The translations under genes were made by a program, and so were the position numbers. From Annona cherimola (lineage: Eukaryota > Streptophyta > Magnoliopsida > Magnoliales > Annonaceae): 64,000 nucleotides of DNA. The notes beneath the pieces are model-generated. The model was not told where the DNA came from. It did not search any database and saw only the letters and a program-made list of their open reading frames with translations. The stretch is taken from contig CM059971.1 in assembly GCA_030490835.1 (NCBI GenBank), positions 53,058,012 to 53,122,011 of the forward strand, written 5' to 3'. How positions within the stretch are numbered: position 1 is the stretch's first letter; the number at the start of each line of letters is the position of its first letter. Below, one piece after another: positions 13,812 through 23,028 of this stretch.

Positions 13812-14806
13812 ATGCCAACTACTAGAGCACGAGCTAGAATGAATAAGGGAAAGGTTGTGGCCGACGAACCCGTAAGTAAGCATGAAGAAGGGGAATCGAG
13901 TAAGAGGTCGAAAAGTTTAGGACTAAGTAAGCAAAATCTCTGGACTTTTCAACAACCAGAAAATATAAGTCCCGATTTAAATATGGGAAGTGAGGTTGAC
14001 TTAAGTCAAGCAAGACAAATAAGGGAAGGAGTGACTGCGGCCGTAAAAGAAGCCATGCAACAAGCTACTCAGGAATGGGCAACCCAAACAGCTAATATAA
14101 TCCAAGGATTATGGGAAAAAACTTAGAAAGCACAGTCAGGAGGAGAAAGACCAAGTCAGGCAGTTGTTCCTAACCCCGCACTAGCTCCAGTAGGGGATGG
14201 GGATAGTATCTTAGAAGTTGACCGAAGGGCCATCAATGCCTTCCTAGCTTAACGTCCCCCTAGATTTGCAGGAGAACCTGATCCTGTTCTAACAGAACAA
14301 TGGATGACCGAGATAAAGAAGTTATTTAGGATCTCACTCTGCAACGAGAATCAAAAAGTCCTGTGTACCACTAATTTGCTGATAAAAGATGCAAACGAAT
14401 GGTGGGAGACCCTAATGATGACCATGTCCCATCCAGAACAAGTTACCGGGCAAACATTTGTGGAGGAATTCAACAAGGAGTACCTTCCAGTAGGGCTCCA
14501 AAGCCTAAAATTCATTGAGTTTGAGAAACTCTATCAAGGCAGGATGTCTGTAACAGAGTATGCGACTAAATTCAATGCCTTGGTAAGATATGTACCATGG
14601 GTAGCCAATGTGTCAGAGAATAAAGCACAGAGGTTCCAGCAAGGGCTAAGGCCCTATTTACGAGAAATATTTGCACCGCTTATAATAAGAGACTACGCCT
14701 CCAGTATTGAAAGAGCAAGAGCATTGGAAGTGGAGACATTAAGAACACAAGAGTTAAGACAGGGGCAGAAGCAATTCTTTTCTGGCATCAAGGAAAATGA
14801 TGCTAA
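13812..14806 (+). pseudogene. gag: gypsy gag, truncated, two in-frame stops
   Basis: Reads MPTTRARARM from 13812. It keeps the Retrotrans_gag pattern: RPPRFAGEPDPVLTEQWM, then DANEWWETL, then FVEEFNKEYLP, then a Q-G-x-M-S-V-x-E-Y-x-x-K-F motif and a Q-x-F-x-x-GL-RP motif. This is typical of the Tekay/Del chromovirus lineage. Stops interrupt the frame at 14124-14126 (TAG) and 14250-14252 (TAA). The 3' part, and all of pol, are missing because a Sirevirus LTR begins at 14807. Together with the LTR and primer site on its left it defines the broken 5' end of one element. Confidence 0.8.
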
Positions 14807-14846
14807 TGTTGGAAACAATGTTTAAAGCAAAACAAAATTGACCAAA
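14807..14846 (+). repeat. 5' tip of outer Sirevirus LTR, cut by the Tat insertion
   Basis: Begins TGTTGGAAACAATG like the Sirevirus LTRs at 57197 and (reversed) 43816 and 52874. The same LTR resumes at 39586 after the Tat element and its target duplication, with GCATGAGTTTTGATGATTAAC, which is the expected continuation. Confidence 0.85.
14842..14846. other. target site duplication, left copy (CCAAA)
   Basis: CCAAA immediately precedes the left LTR and is repeated at 39581-39585 right after the other LTR. This defines the 5-bp duplication of the Tat insertion. Confidence 0.95.
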
Positions 14847-15185
14847 TGTTCCGGCCTCGTGAGAAAATCATTTCATACACTTGGTTAAAGATAAAATTGT
14901 TTTCCTACGACTTTGGAAATAAATGCTTAATTAATTCCCCAGCAAAATTTTAAAGCATCCAATTCTTTAACCGAGTCCGAAAAGTATATCACAGAAATAT
15001 TTTGCATTGTGTTCCACATTCTGATTTTACATCTCTAACGAGAAAACCCTTGATTAAAAGAGCTGAATACAATGGTCCATAAGAAAAAAATGCTTAATAA
15101 TAATGAAGTGCGTAGAAGATCCTTCTACGTCTTTACAAGTGCACGAAAAATCGTGTCTAACAAAAATATAAAGATAAATGAGTAC

Positions 15186-15320
15186 ACTTCGCCCCGCGCC
15201 GTGACTCGAATGTGAGGTATATGACGCCACGCGCCATATCTTTACGTATGAGGTTCATGACGCCACGCGCCATGACTTAAATGTGAGGTACATGACGCCA
15301 CGCGCCATGTCTTAAATGTG
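15186..15320. repeat. GC-rich direct repeats near the U5 end (left LTR)
   Basis: Three copies of GACGCCACGCGCCAT and one diverged copy, spaced about 35-38 bp, each followed by a short variant of cttaaatgtgagg. They lie about 350-470 bp inside the LTR end that is next to the primer binding site in the other copy. The same repeats are at 34494-34628. Confidence 0.8.
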
Positions 15321-15591
15321 AGTTTACGCTTAGCCCGTCGACCAGCGATGACTCGGTTTGGGAACTAGTGAGGGGCCCGTCGGCTACACTAGTGACCCTA
15401 CACAGCAAACTAAGTGTGTTCTTAGCTTCTGGATTTACACAGCAGACCAGCGTGTCCCGCTTTCAGCTTCTGTACTTGTACAAGAAACCAGCGTCTCCCG
15501 CATTCAGCCTCTGGATTGAACAATTGGGTGGTTTTACCAAGAAATGGATTCAACCGAATTTAAAAAAATATGTTTGGGTCATTTTTGACCA

Positions 15592-16165
15592 ATTTAAAAG
15601 GTTTGGGCCCAACTGGGCTTGTTGAAAAGAGTTTGGGCCTTCTTGGGCTTTTTGGAGAGTTTTGAGCCATCTTGGGCTTTTTGGAGGGTTTTGGGCCACC
15701 TTGGGCTTTTTTTGAAAAGTTTTTAGCCGTCTTGGGCTTTGTGGAGATTTTTGAGCCATCTTGGGCTTTTTGAAAAGTTTTGAGCCATCTTGGGCTTTTT
15801 GGAGAGTTTTGGGCCATCATGGGCTTTTTGAAAAGTTTTGAGCCATCTTAGGCTTTATGGAGATTTTTGAGCCATATTGGGCTTTTTGGAGATTTTTGGG
15901 CCATCATGGGCTTTTTGGAGAGTTTTGGGCCATCATGGGCTTTTTGAAAAGTTTTTAGCTGTCTTGGGCTTTGTGGAGATTTTTGTGCCATCTTGGGCTT
16001 TTTGAAAAGTTTTGAGCCATCTTGGGCTTTTTGGAGAGTTTTGGGCCATCATGGGCTTTTTGAAAAGTTTTGAGCCATCTTGGGCTTTGTGGAGATTTTT
16101 GAGCCATCTTGGGCTTTTTGGAGATTTTTGGGCCATCATGGGCTTTTTGGAGAGTTTTGGGGCTC
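15592..16165. repeat. 29-31 bp tandem array, about 19 copies (left LTR)
   Basis: Units of the type ttttGAGCCATCTTGGGCTTT followed by ttggagag or ttgaaaag. Unit length is mostly 29, not a multiple of three, so the repetitive reading frames across it are not proteins. In element sense the units read AAGCCCAAGATGGCTCAAAA. The array lies in the transcribed R-U5 leader. Identical layout at 34900-35473. Confidence 0.9.
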
Positions 16166-16215
16166 AGATTGAGCGAAGAGGTCATCATTTTTTTTTTTTT
16201 GATATATATATATGT

Positions 16216-17870
16216 ATATTTATAATAGAAAATATACTTAACCCGTGTGTCAATTCAACCCGCCAGTCGGGGAGTATCCACGTTGGGAAAAGTAGTTTTT
16301 GAAAATAATATATATGTATATATAGATATTTATATATATATAATATACATATATATATTTTTACTTTATTTTTGAAAGAGGGAAAGTATACTTAACCCGT
16401 GTGTCAATTCAACCCGCCAGTCGGGGAGTATCCACGTTGGGAAAAGTAGTTTTCAAAAATAATATATATGTATATATATTTATATATATATATAATATAC
16501 ACATATATATTTTTATTTTATTTTCAAAAGAAGGAAAATATACTTAACCCGTGTGTCAATTCAACCCGCCAGTCGGGGAGTATCCACGTTGGGAAAAGTA
16601 GTTTTTGAAAATAATATACATGTATATATATATATTTATATATATATAATATAACACATATATATTTTTATTTTATTTTTAAAAGAGGGAAAGTATACTT
16701 AACCCGTGTGTCAATTCAACCCGCCAGTCGGGGAGTATCCACGTTGGGAAAAGTAGTTTTCAAAAATAATATATATGTATATATATTTATATATATATAA
16801 TATACACATATATATTTTTATTTTATTTTCAAAAGAGGAAAAATATACTTAACCCGTGTGTCAATTCAACCCGCCAGTCGGGGAGTATCTACGTTGGGAA
16901 AAGTAGTTTTTGAAAATAATATATATGTATATATATATATATTTATATATATATAATATAACACATATATATTTTTATTTTATTTTTAAAAGAGGAAAAA
17001 TATACTTAACCCGTGTGTCAATTCAACCCGCCAGTCGGGGAGTATCCACGTTGGGAAAAGTAGTTTTTGAAAATAATATATATGTATATATAGATATTTA
17101 TATATATATAATATACATATATATATTTTTACTTTATTTTTGAAAGAGGGAAAGTATACTTAACCCGTGTGTCAATTCAACCCGCCAGTCGGGGAGTATC
17201 TACGTTGGGAAAAGTAGTTTTTGAAAATAATATATATGTATATATATATATATATTTATATATATATAATATAACACATATATATTTTTATTTTATTTTT
17301 AAAAGAGAAAATATACTTAACCCGTGTGTCAATTCAACCCGCCAGTCGGGGAGTATCCACGTTGGGAAAAGTAGTTTTTATGTATATATATATATTTATA
17401 TATATATAATATAACACATATATATTTTTATTTTATTTTTAAAAGAGAAAATATACTTAACCCGTGTGTCAATTCAACCCGCCAGTCGGGGAGTATCCAC
17501 ATTGGGAAAAGTAGTTTTTTTGAAAATAATATATATGTATATATATATATTTATATATATATAATATACATATATATATTTTTACTTTATTTTTGAAAGA
17601 GGGAAAGTATACTTAACCCGTGTGTCAATTCAACCCGCCAGTCGGGGAGTATCCACGTTGGGAAAAGTAGTTTTTTTGAAAATAATATATATGTATATAT
17701 ATATTTATATATAAATAATATACATATATATATTTTTATAGGAGAAAATATACTTAACCCGTGTGTCAATTCAACCCGCCAGTCGGGGAGTATCCACGTT
17801 GGGAAAAGTAGTTTTCGAAAATAATATATATATATATATTTATATATAATATATATATATATATATATAT
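16216..17870. repeat. about 155-bp tandem array, 11 copies (left LTR)
   Basis: Each unit has a conserved core of about 60 bp starting cttaacccgtgtgtcaattc and containing cccgccagtcggggagtatc, followed by an AT-rich part made of TATA/TATG dinucleotide runs of variable length. Core starts are near 16236, 16390, 16541, 16696, 16849, 17004, 17159, 17308, 17457, 17610 and 17753. The array lies in R-U5 downstream of the TATA box. It is not a CRISPR array: spacers are near-identical low-complexity sequence. Confidence 0.9.
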
Positions 17871-17993
17871 TAAAGAAACTCAAAAATATATATCGGAGAA
17901 CTCACGTTCTTCTCTGAGCACGGGAGAGCTGTCTTCGTTCTCGGCTCGAAGTTCTCTTTTTTTTTTTTTTTTTTTTTGAGAAGCCGAGTGGGG

Positions 17994-18001
17994 TATTTAT
18001 A
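17994..18001 (-). promoter_or_regulatory. TATA box of the left LTR
   Basis: On the minus strand GCCTATAAATACCCC is a textbook plant TATA box. It is followed after about 17 bases by a run of 20 or so A residues and then a leader that enters the tandem arrays. A GTTCCGCG array begins about 25 bases upstream. The equivalent in the right LTR (37304-37311) would be the element's own promoter. Confidence 0.75.
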
Positions 18002-18025
18002 GGCTCTGCCGGGTTGGTGCGAGAC

Positions 18026-18380
18026 CCCGCGGAACCGGAAGCTCCCGCGAAACCGTCTTCCCCGCGGAACTGTTTTTACGCGGAACCTCCTCTCCGTGGA
18101 ACCGCTTTCCCGCGGAACCGGATTCACGCGGAACCTCTTCTCCGCGGAACTCAATTGGTCTTCATGCGCCTGCCGCGGAACTGCGTCCACGCAGAACCAC
18201 GCTCCCGCGGAACTCTTTTCTGCGACATGCATTTCCGCGGAACTAGCACATTCCATCACGCGGAACTAGCACATTCTATCTCGCGGAACCTCGAGCTGGT
18301 GCCTGTTGGGACCGTCTTCACGCGGAACTCGTGCATCCGCGGAACCTCGAGCTGGTGCAGTCATTCGCTTCCGCGGAACG
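18026..18380 (-). promoter_or_regulatory. GTTCCGCG motif array upstream of the TATA box (left LTR)
   Basis: Fourteen exact copies of CGCGGAAC (GTTCCGCG in element sense) and three one-base variants in 355 bp, at irregular spacing of about 12-55 bp, with otherwise unrelated sequence between most of them. All have the same orientation. Conserved motif, variable spacers and position directly upstream of the TATA box suggest a transcription-factor binding array rather than a simple tandem repeat. Repeated at 37336-37690. Confidence 0.7.
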
Positions 18381-18752
18381 ATCGTTCAGTGACGGAATCT
18401 GACCGTTGATGCCCTGTCATATCTTTTGCATGGAAACACGCTATCTCCTGCAACTCCAGAGCTGGTAGCCTGTAGTTGCCGATCGGTGGCAGCGTGATCA
18501 GCGGCCCGGCGCATGCGTGCTGTAGCTCTAGATTGATAGTCCTGCTATCTCCAGCGGGTCCTTCTGGATCTTAGAGGTTGACGAAGGAGATTCAAAGCCG
18601 GAAGGGGAATCCACCGACTGCGGCTGCAACTGCTCTGTTGCTCTATCGCTTTGGCGCTGCGCTCCTATTGGTTCCAGCTTCTTCCAGTTCGCGTAGAGAA
18701 CTGCTTGCTCCTCCAGTTTGCTTTGTGCAAGCGATACAGGTCAGCATCTCTC

Positions 18753-18758
<6 letters not shown>

Positions 18759-18801
<43 letters not shown>
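18759..18801. repeat. poly(T) run of 43 (poly(A) in element sense), left LTR
   Basis: 43 T residues on the + strand between GATACAGGTCAGC and ACAGAGG. The right LTR has 45. It abuts the kinase fragment. Confidence 0.9.
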
Positions 18802-18804
<3 letters not shown>

Positions 18805-18821
18805 GAGGCACCAGATCTCCC

Positions 18822-19364
18822 ACACCCTTGTTCGCTTCGTGCCCTGTGGTAAGCTCTAGCAGCACCACGCCAAAGCTGTAGACGTCGCACTTCTCGTTCA
18901 CACGGAGCGTCGACGCATATTCTGGTGCGATGTAACCAAACGACCCCGCGACGGCCGTCACTGATTCCAGCTCGCCGTGCTTGGCCAGCATACGCGCCAG
19001 CCCGAAGTCAACGATCTTGGCTTTTGAAGTCGTTGTCGAGGAAGATGTTGCTGGACTTGTCGTCGCGGTGGATGATTGGCGGCGCGGAGGAGTGATGCAT
19101 GTAGCAGAGCCCTTGCACAGCGCTGATCGCAATCTGGAGCCGCGTCGGCCAGTCGAGACCGGCTCCTCCTTCTCTGGCCATCTTGCCGTGGAGCCAGCGG
19201 TCCAAGCTGCCGTTCTCCACATACTCGTAGACAAGCACCTTCGAGTCGTCGCTGGAGATGCAGCAGAGCAATTTCACGATGTTCGTGTGCCGTATCCCGC
19301 CCAGAATCTTGATCTCCGATTGGAATTTTCTTCCGCCCTCGGAAAACCGATTTTCATACCACAA
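18822..19364 (-). pseudogene. captured LRR receptor-like kinase fragment (left LTR)
   Basis: Minus-strand reading gives kinase subdomains in order: [40 protein letters not shown], then the catalytic loop [10 protein letters not shown] (HRD present), then, after a one-base frame change, KIVDFGLAR (DFG), [10 protein letters not shown] (APE) and [15 protein letters not shown]. This pattern belongs to plant LRR receptor kinases of subfamily XI. The frame change is an extra A in a run at 19022-19025. The N-lobe glycine loop and Lys, and the C-lobe after TTG, are missing, so no active kinase can result. It is in the sense orientation of the element, within U3 upstream of the promoter. G+C content is higher than in the surroundings. 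Confidence 0.9.
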
Positions 19365-19861
19365 TGAAAAGGGAAGAGAACTATTGAGAAGCGGTTTACT
19401 AGCTCGCGAAGCTATCCGGTTCTAATGGAATTCCGACGCAGGCTTTGTCCCGCCGTTTGCTGAACCCACCCGCACAGGCAAGCATTTTTCTGCTTTCCGG
19501 TCAGCCTCGCCGTTGTTACCTGTGTAATTGGTCTTGAAGCAGCGGATTGGTATCAGCGAAAGGTCGGATCCGGTATCCGAAGTCTACACAGTGGTTCGCT
19601 CGGCGAGCTGAGCTGGTGTCTATTAATGTTCCGGCAGTAGTTTTTACGGTCTTCGACCAGTTGGTAAGTGGTTTCCGGCAGCAGAATCCGGTTTTGCGGG
19701 TGTGGATCGAAGGTTCCCTGCTCGGAAAGTGAATTTCGACGGGAGAGGTTAAAGTGGATGTTTTGTGTGGCCGGAGCTTCTGAAAAGTGAAAAGCGGTTT
19801 CGGTTTCCAGTTTTTTTTTTTTTTTTGAGATTTTGCTAGTGAGGTACACGGAAACTTCGGC

Positions 19862-19999
19862 ATGACTTCAGGGACGAGGCTTCCGACATGGAAAGAGAGG
19901 GAGAACAACAAGAAGAGGGAGAGACGGCGGCGAGCGATCGCCGCGAAAATCTACGCTGGGTTGCGGATGTACGGGAACTACAAGCTTCCGAAGCTCTAG
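19862..19999 (+). pseudogene. captured first-exon fragment of a BES1/BZR1-family gene (left LTR)
   Basis: 45 codons from ATG at 19862 to TAG at 19997-19999, starting [17 protein letters not shown] and continuing through a run [18 protein letters not shown] to YGNYKLPK. This is the conserved N-terminal DNA-binding basic region of BES1/BZR1 homologues (BEH), which normally goes on KHCDNNEVLKAL. Here it leaves the family after KLPK and stops two codons later, so the capture junction is at about 19993. The upstream 19380-19861 may be its captured 5' UTR or promoter. The fragment is antisense to the element and on the same strand as the mobile-domain gene that starts 0.6 kb further on. Confidence 0.9.
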
Positions 20000-20268
20000 G
20001 CGGCGGCGGAGGCATCTGAACGGGGTGGCGAGTTTCTGCCAGGGTCAGGATCGGACGCCTCTGTTTCGTCTCTTGCAGAGATTCTTGATCGGACAGCCAG
20101 CAGTAGATTTGGACGGGCGATTGGGGGATTGGGTTTCTTCTGGGAAGTGCCGGGGCTCCGTCTCCTTCTCCATTTTCTTCTTCTTCCTCCTTTTTTTTTT
20201 TTTTTTTTTTTTTATATATATATGAAAAATCATATAATTTCATAGACTAATCAAAATATACCCCATCA

Positions 20269-20279
20269 AATGCCCCCTC
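20269..20279 (-). other. polypurine tract next to the 3' LTR
   Basis: In element sense GAGGGGGCATT directly precedes the LTR start TGATGGGG. This is a plausible plus-strand primer and supports the minus-strand orientation. Confidence 0.7.
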
Positions 20280-20352
20280 AGGAATTATGCTGTTGTGGGC
20301 TACTTGTAAAGGCGTGATTCCTGATATGTTGTCTAGCAGGTCTCTCTTGATT

Positions 20353-20389
<37 letters not shown>

Positions 20390-20531
20390 ATGGCTTTGCT
20401 CACGGGTTCTATTGGCTTCTTATTTCAGGTTTGACGACCACTGCTTGGTTCTTAAGAGGAGGAGCATTTTGACTACTGGTACCAAAGAATCAGCAATTTT
20501 GTAGCGAGGCCGTGACGTGCGGTAGTCCCCT

Positions 20532-20566
<35 letters not shown>

Positions 20567-20590
20567 TTGATATATATATTTTTGCAGGCG
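20280..20590 (+). other. probable 5' UTR and intron of the antisense gene
   Basis: Two poly(T) runs (20356-20385 and 20534-20563, 30 each) are each followed by an AG acceptor: TTATTTCAG ending at about 20428 and TATTTTTGCAG ending at 20587. The second acceptor lies three bases before the ATG at 20591. No coding sequence is seen here. Confidence 0.45.
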
Positions 20591-22984
20591 ATGTCTTCTC
20601 CAGAATTTCCTATTCTTTCACCACGAGAGAAATCAGTTGTGAAAAAGAAGCGTCCTTCCTTTAAGGAGCCAAAGGATAGTGCGACTGCTTTTTCCAAAGT
20701 AGCTTCAATTGCGGCGCCTCCAATGTCACCTTCTCTCGTTAAGAAGCGTAAGGCCGTTGCATATGCCTGTGGGGAGTTTAAAAGGCAAAAATCTTCTTCA
20801 AAGAAAAATGAATCTTCTAAGAAAAGCTCTCCTGAAGAAATGATGACATCTAAGAAAAAGCAGCGTGTTCCGAAGAAGAAAACTGCGCAGAGCGCCAAGA
20901 AGTACGATCTTTTCTTTGGTCGCCCTTGTGGAGGTTGTTCTTCTTATTTCGGGTGGTATCCTGCCTTAGCAAGCCGTGAATGCTTTGAATGTTCACATGG
21001 GCCTTCTCACTTCAACCCCATGCGTTGCCACCTTATGGAGGACATTAACGGTCGGTCTACTCGGATCTTTATGATTCCAGAGAAGATTTTTGCTGAACGT
21101 TTGAACTGTCAAGAAGGTTATATCTTTGGAAAAGGTGTTGCTGCGACCGATCCCCGCAAGACCTTTTCTGGTTGCTTTCTACTCCCGACCAGGGCATTAG
21201 GCAATCCTCATAATTTTATCGTGGAGACTCCTCGCTGGTTGCAAAAAGAATTAGAAGACTATTCTTTTATATGCAAGGAGGGTGCTAATGTCTACCGTGG
21301 CTGCTTAGGTAACATCCCGGGCTTTAATCAATGGGGACAACATTTGGTCTCTCGTCATGAAGCAGTACTTACAGCCGCTGGTGTGAAAGATGCGATCTTA
21401 GCCACCGGAGAAGGTTTTTGGAAAGACAACAACATTATCAATGCCTTTGTAAGCTTCTGGTCACCGGCGACTAACTCCTTCATATTTCCATTTGGAGAGA
21501 TGAGCGTTACTTTGTGGGATCTGAAGGGGATATGCGGTCTCCCTGTATGTGGATTGCCCTTTGATGAGTGTACCCCTCCAAACTCTTCCTTCAACAAGAA
21601 CCCGATTGCTTCAAAGGTCATAGATCTTCTTGACGAATTATATCAAACAACCCAGAGGGAAAAATTCACAGCAAGAGACTGGGTGGCATTATTCTCAAGG
21701 ATTTCTGACCAACGGGTATCTAATGACAACTGGCCTTCTAACATTGTTGAGTTTCATGCCAGTGGGCAAGGCGGCCTGTGGCTTCCCCTTGAGCGCCTAC
21801 AACAAGTACAGCCTGAGGTCGAGCTTATTCTCTTTTTGTGGCTTTGGACCTCCGTGGTCATTTGTCCTTCCTCTTCGGCCTATGGTCTCGTCAAATGGTC
21901 ATGTCTTTATATGGCTTGCGAGATGGCTCAAGGCAAGCGCTTTGCTTTGGCACCACGAGTCTTGTGTGACATTTATAAGGGCTTAAATCAGATTATATAT
22001 AATGAGAAAGGTCCCGGGCGCGCCATTTCTTATTTCCCGGCTCATTTTCTCCTTGGCTGGCTTGGTTTTTATTTCCCAGAGATTTATGGAGTCGAGGAAG
22101 TTACCCAGTTTCCTTCTCAGGGTTTGATATTGAAGAAATTTGCCAAGCGTAACTTAGCCAGCTATAATTTTGAAGACATGACCGGGCTCCTCATCCAAGC
22201 TGGTTATTTTGAAGAGAGGTTCTTTCGTATGGTTGCCCCCTGTGAGTGGTCAACAAAATCTTCCTCCGATGGACTGACCCTTGATGAAAAAGACTTTGCG
22301 TTGTCGCTTCAACCCGGTCTCTTGGCTTTCAGGGATGGTCCTCGTTTTGAAGTTGAGCCGTATTATCCTCACAGGTTTGCTCGTCAGTTCGGCTTTGATC
22401 AGGATGTTCCTGCATATCTTCCTCGCATCCCGAGATATCAAAGGGAAGTTGGGGTCGGATCTCTTCACTGGCTCGCGGTATGCTCGCGCTTTGAGGGAGT
22501 TAAGTTCTCCTGCGAGCTGAAATTTCCTTCGTTTGACCGTCGAGTCCGGGCAACTCAAGATTATGTTCATTGGTATGGCATCTGTGCGGTGAAAGTTGTC
22601 GAGCAAGTTGCGCCTAAATCTCGCTTTTGGGCCTTTAAACCTCTTGACTTGACCACCAGTTGGGGTGAAATGGGCTTGGTGATGCCCTTTGGGATTAGAC
22701 GCTTCAAGGAACCAGACGTGGAGGAGACTGAGGCTGTTTGTGTCCAACACATCGATTCCTTCAAAGCCTACCCTGGGATCGTCGGTTGTAGCTTTCACTG
22801 CACTGACTGGGTTGCGGAAGGAAAAGAGTATATTCGTCGTGACACCGAGCTAGCCAAGAAGACTTTATGGGAGTTAGCTGCTGAAAAGGCAGCTTCTAAA
22901 AAGGACGAGAAACCTATGGAGACTTGGAGTATGTTTCTTCTCTCTTTTCTTTTCCCCCCTTTTTTATGCTTTTATCCTTAACTA

Positions 22985-23028
<44 letters not shown>

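Larger units (their letters stand above)
14847..20268 (-). repeat. left LTR (3' LTR in element sense), 5422 bp
   Basis: On the minus strand it starts TGATGGGG and ends GGCCGGAACA. Compared with the right LTR I found three substitutions (near 16173, 18399 and 19332) and four length changes in TA or T runs. Using the TATA box at 17994-18001, U3 is about 2.3 kb (20268 to about 17970) and R plus U5 about 3.1 kb. U3 holds the captured exons and a promoter-proximal motif array; R-U5 holds two tandem arrays. Confidence 0.95.

Noticed and set aside
15550..16188. Lys/Pro/Ser-rich repetitive minus-strand frames (KSPRWLKTFQKAQDG type) in the Tat LTRs
   Set aside because: They are translations of a 29-31 bp non-coding tandem array; the period is not a multiple of three and frames switch between units.
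16216..17870. Regularly spaced conserved cores, superficially like a CRISPR array
   Set aside because: Plant LTR context; the parts between cores are near-identical TA-rich sequence, not unique spacers.
18578..18881. Frames with long Phe or Lys runs
   Set aside because: They are poly(T)/poly(A) tracts read as codons.
18822..19364. Functional receptor kinase
   Set aside because: Frameshift, no glycine loop or ATP-binding Lys, no LRR or membrane part, truncated C-lobe.
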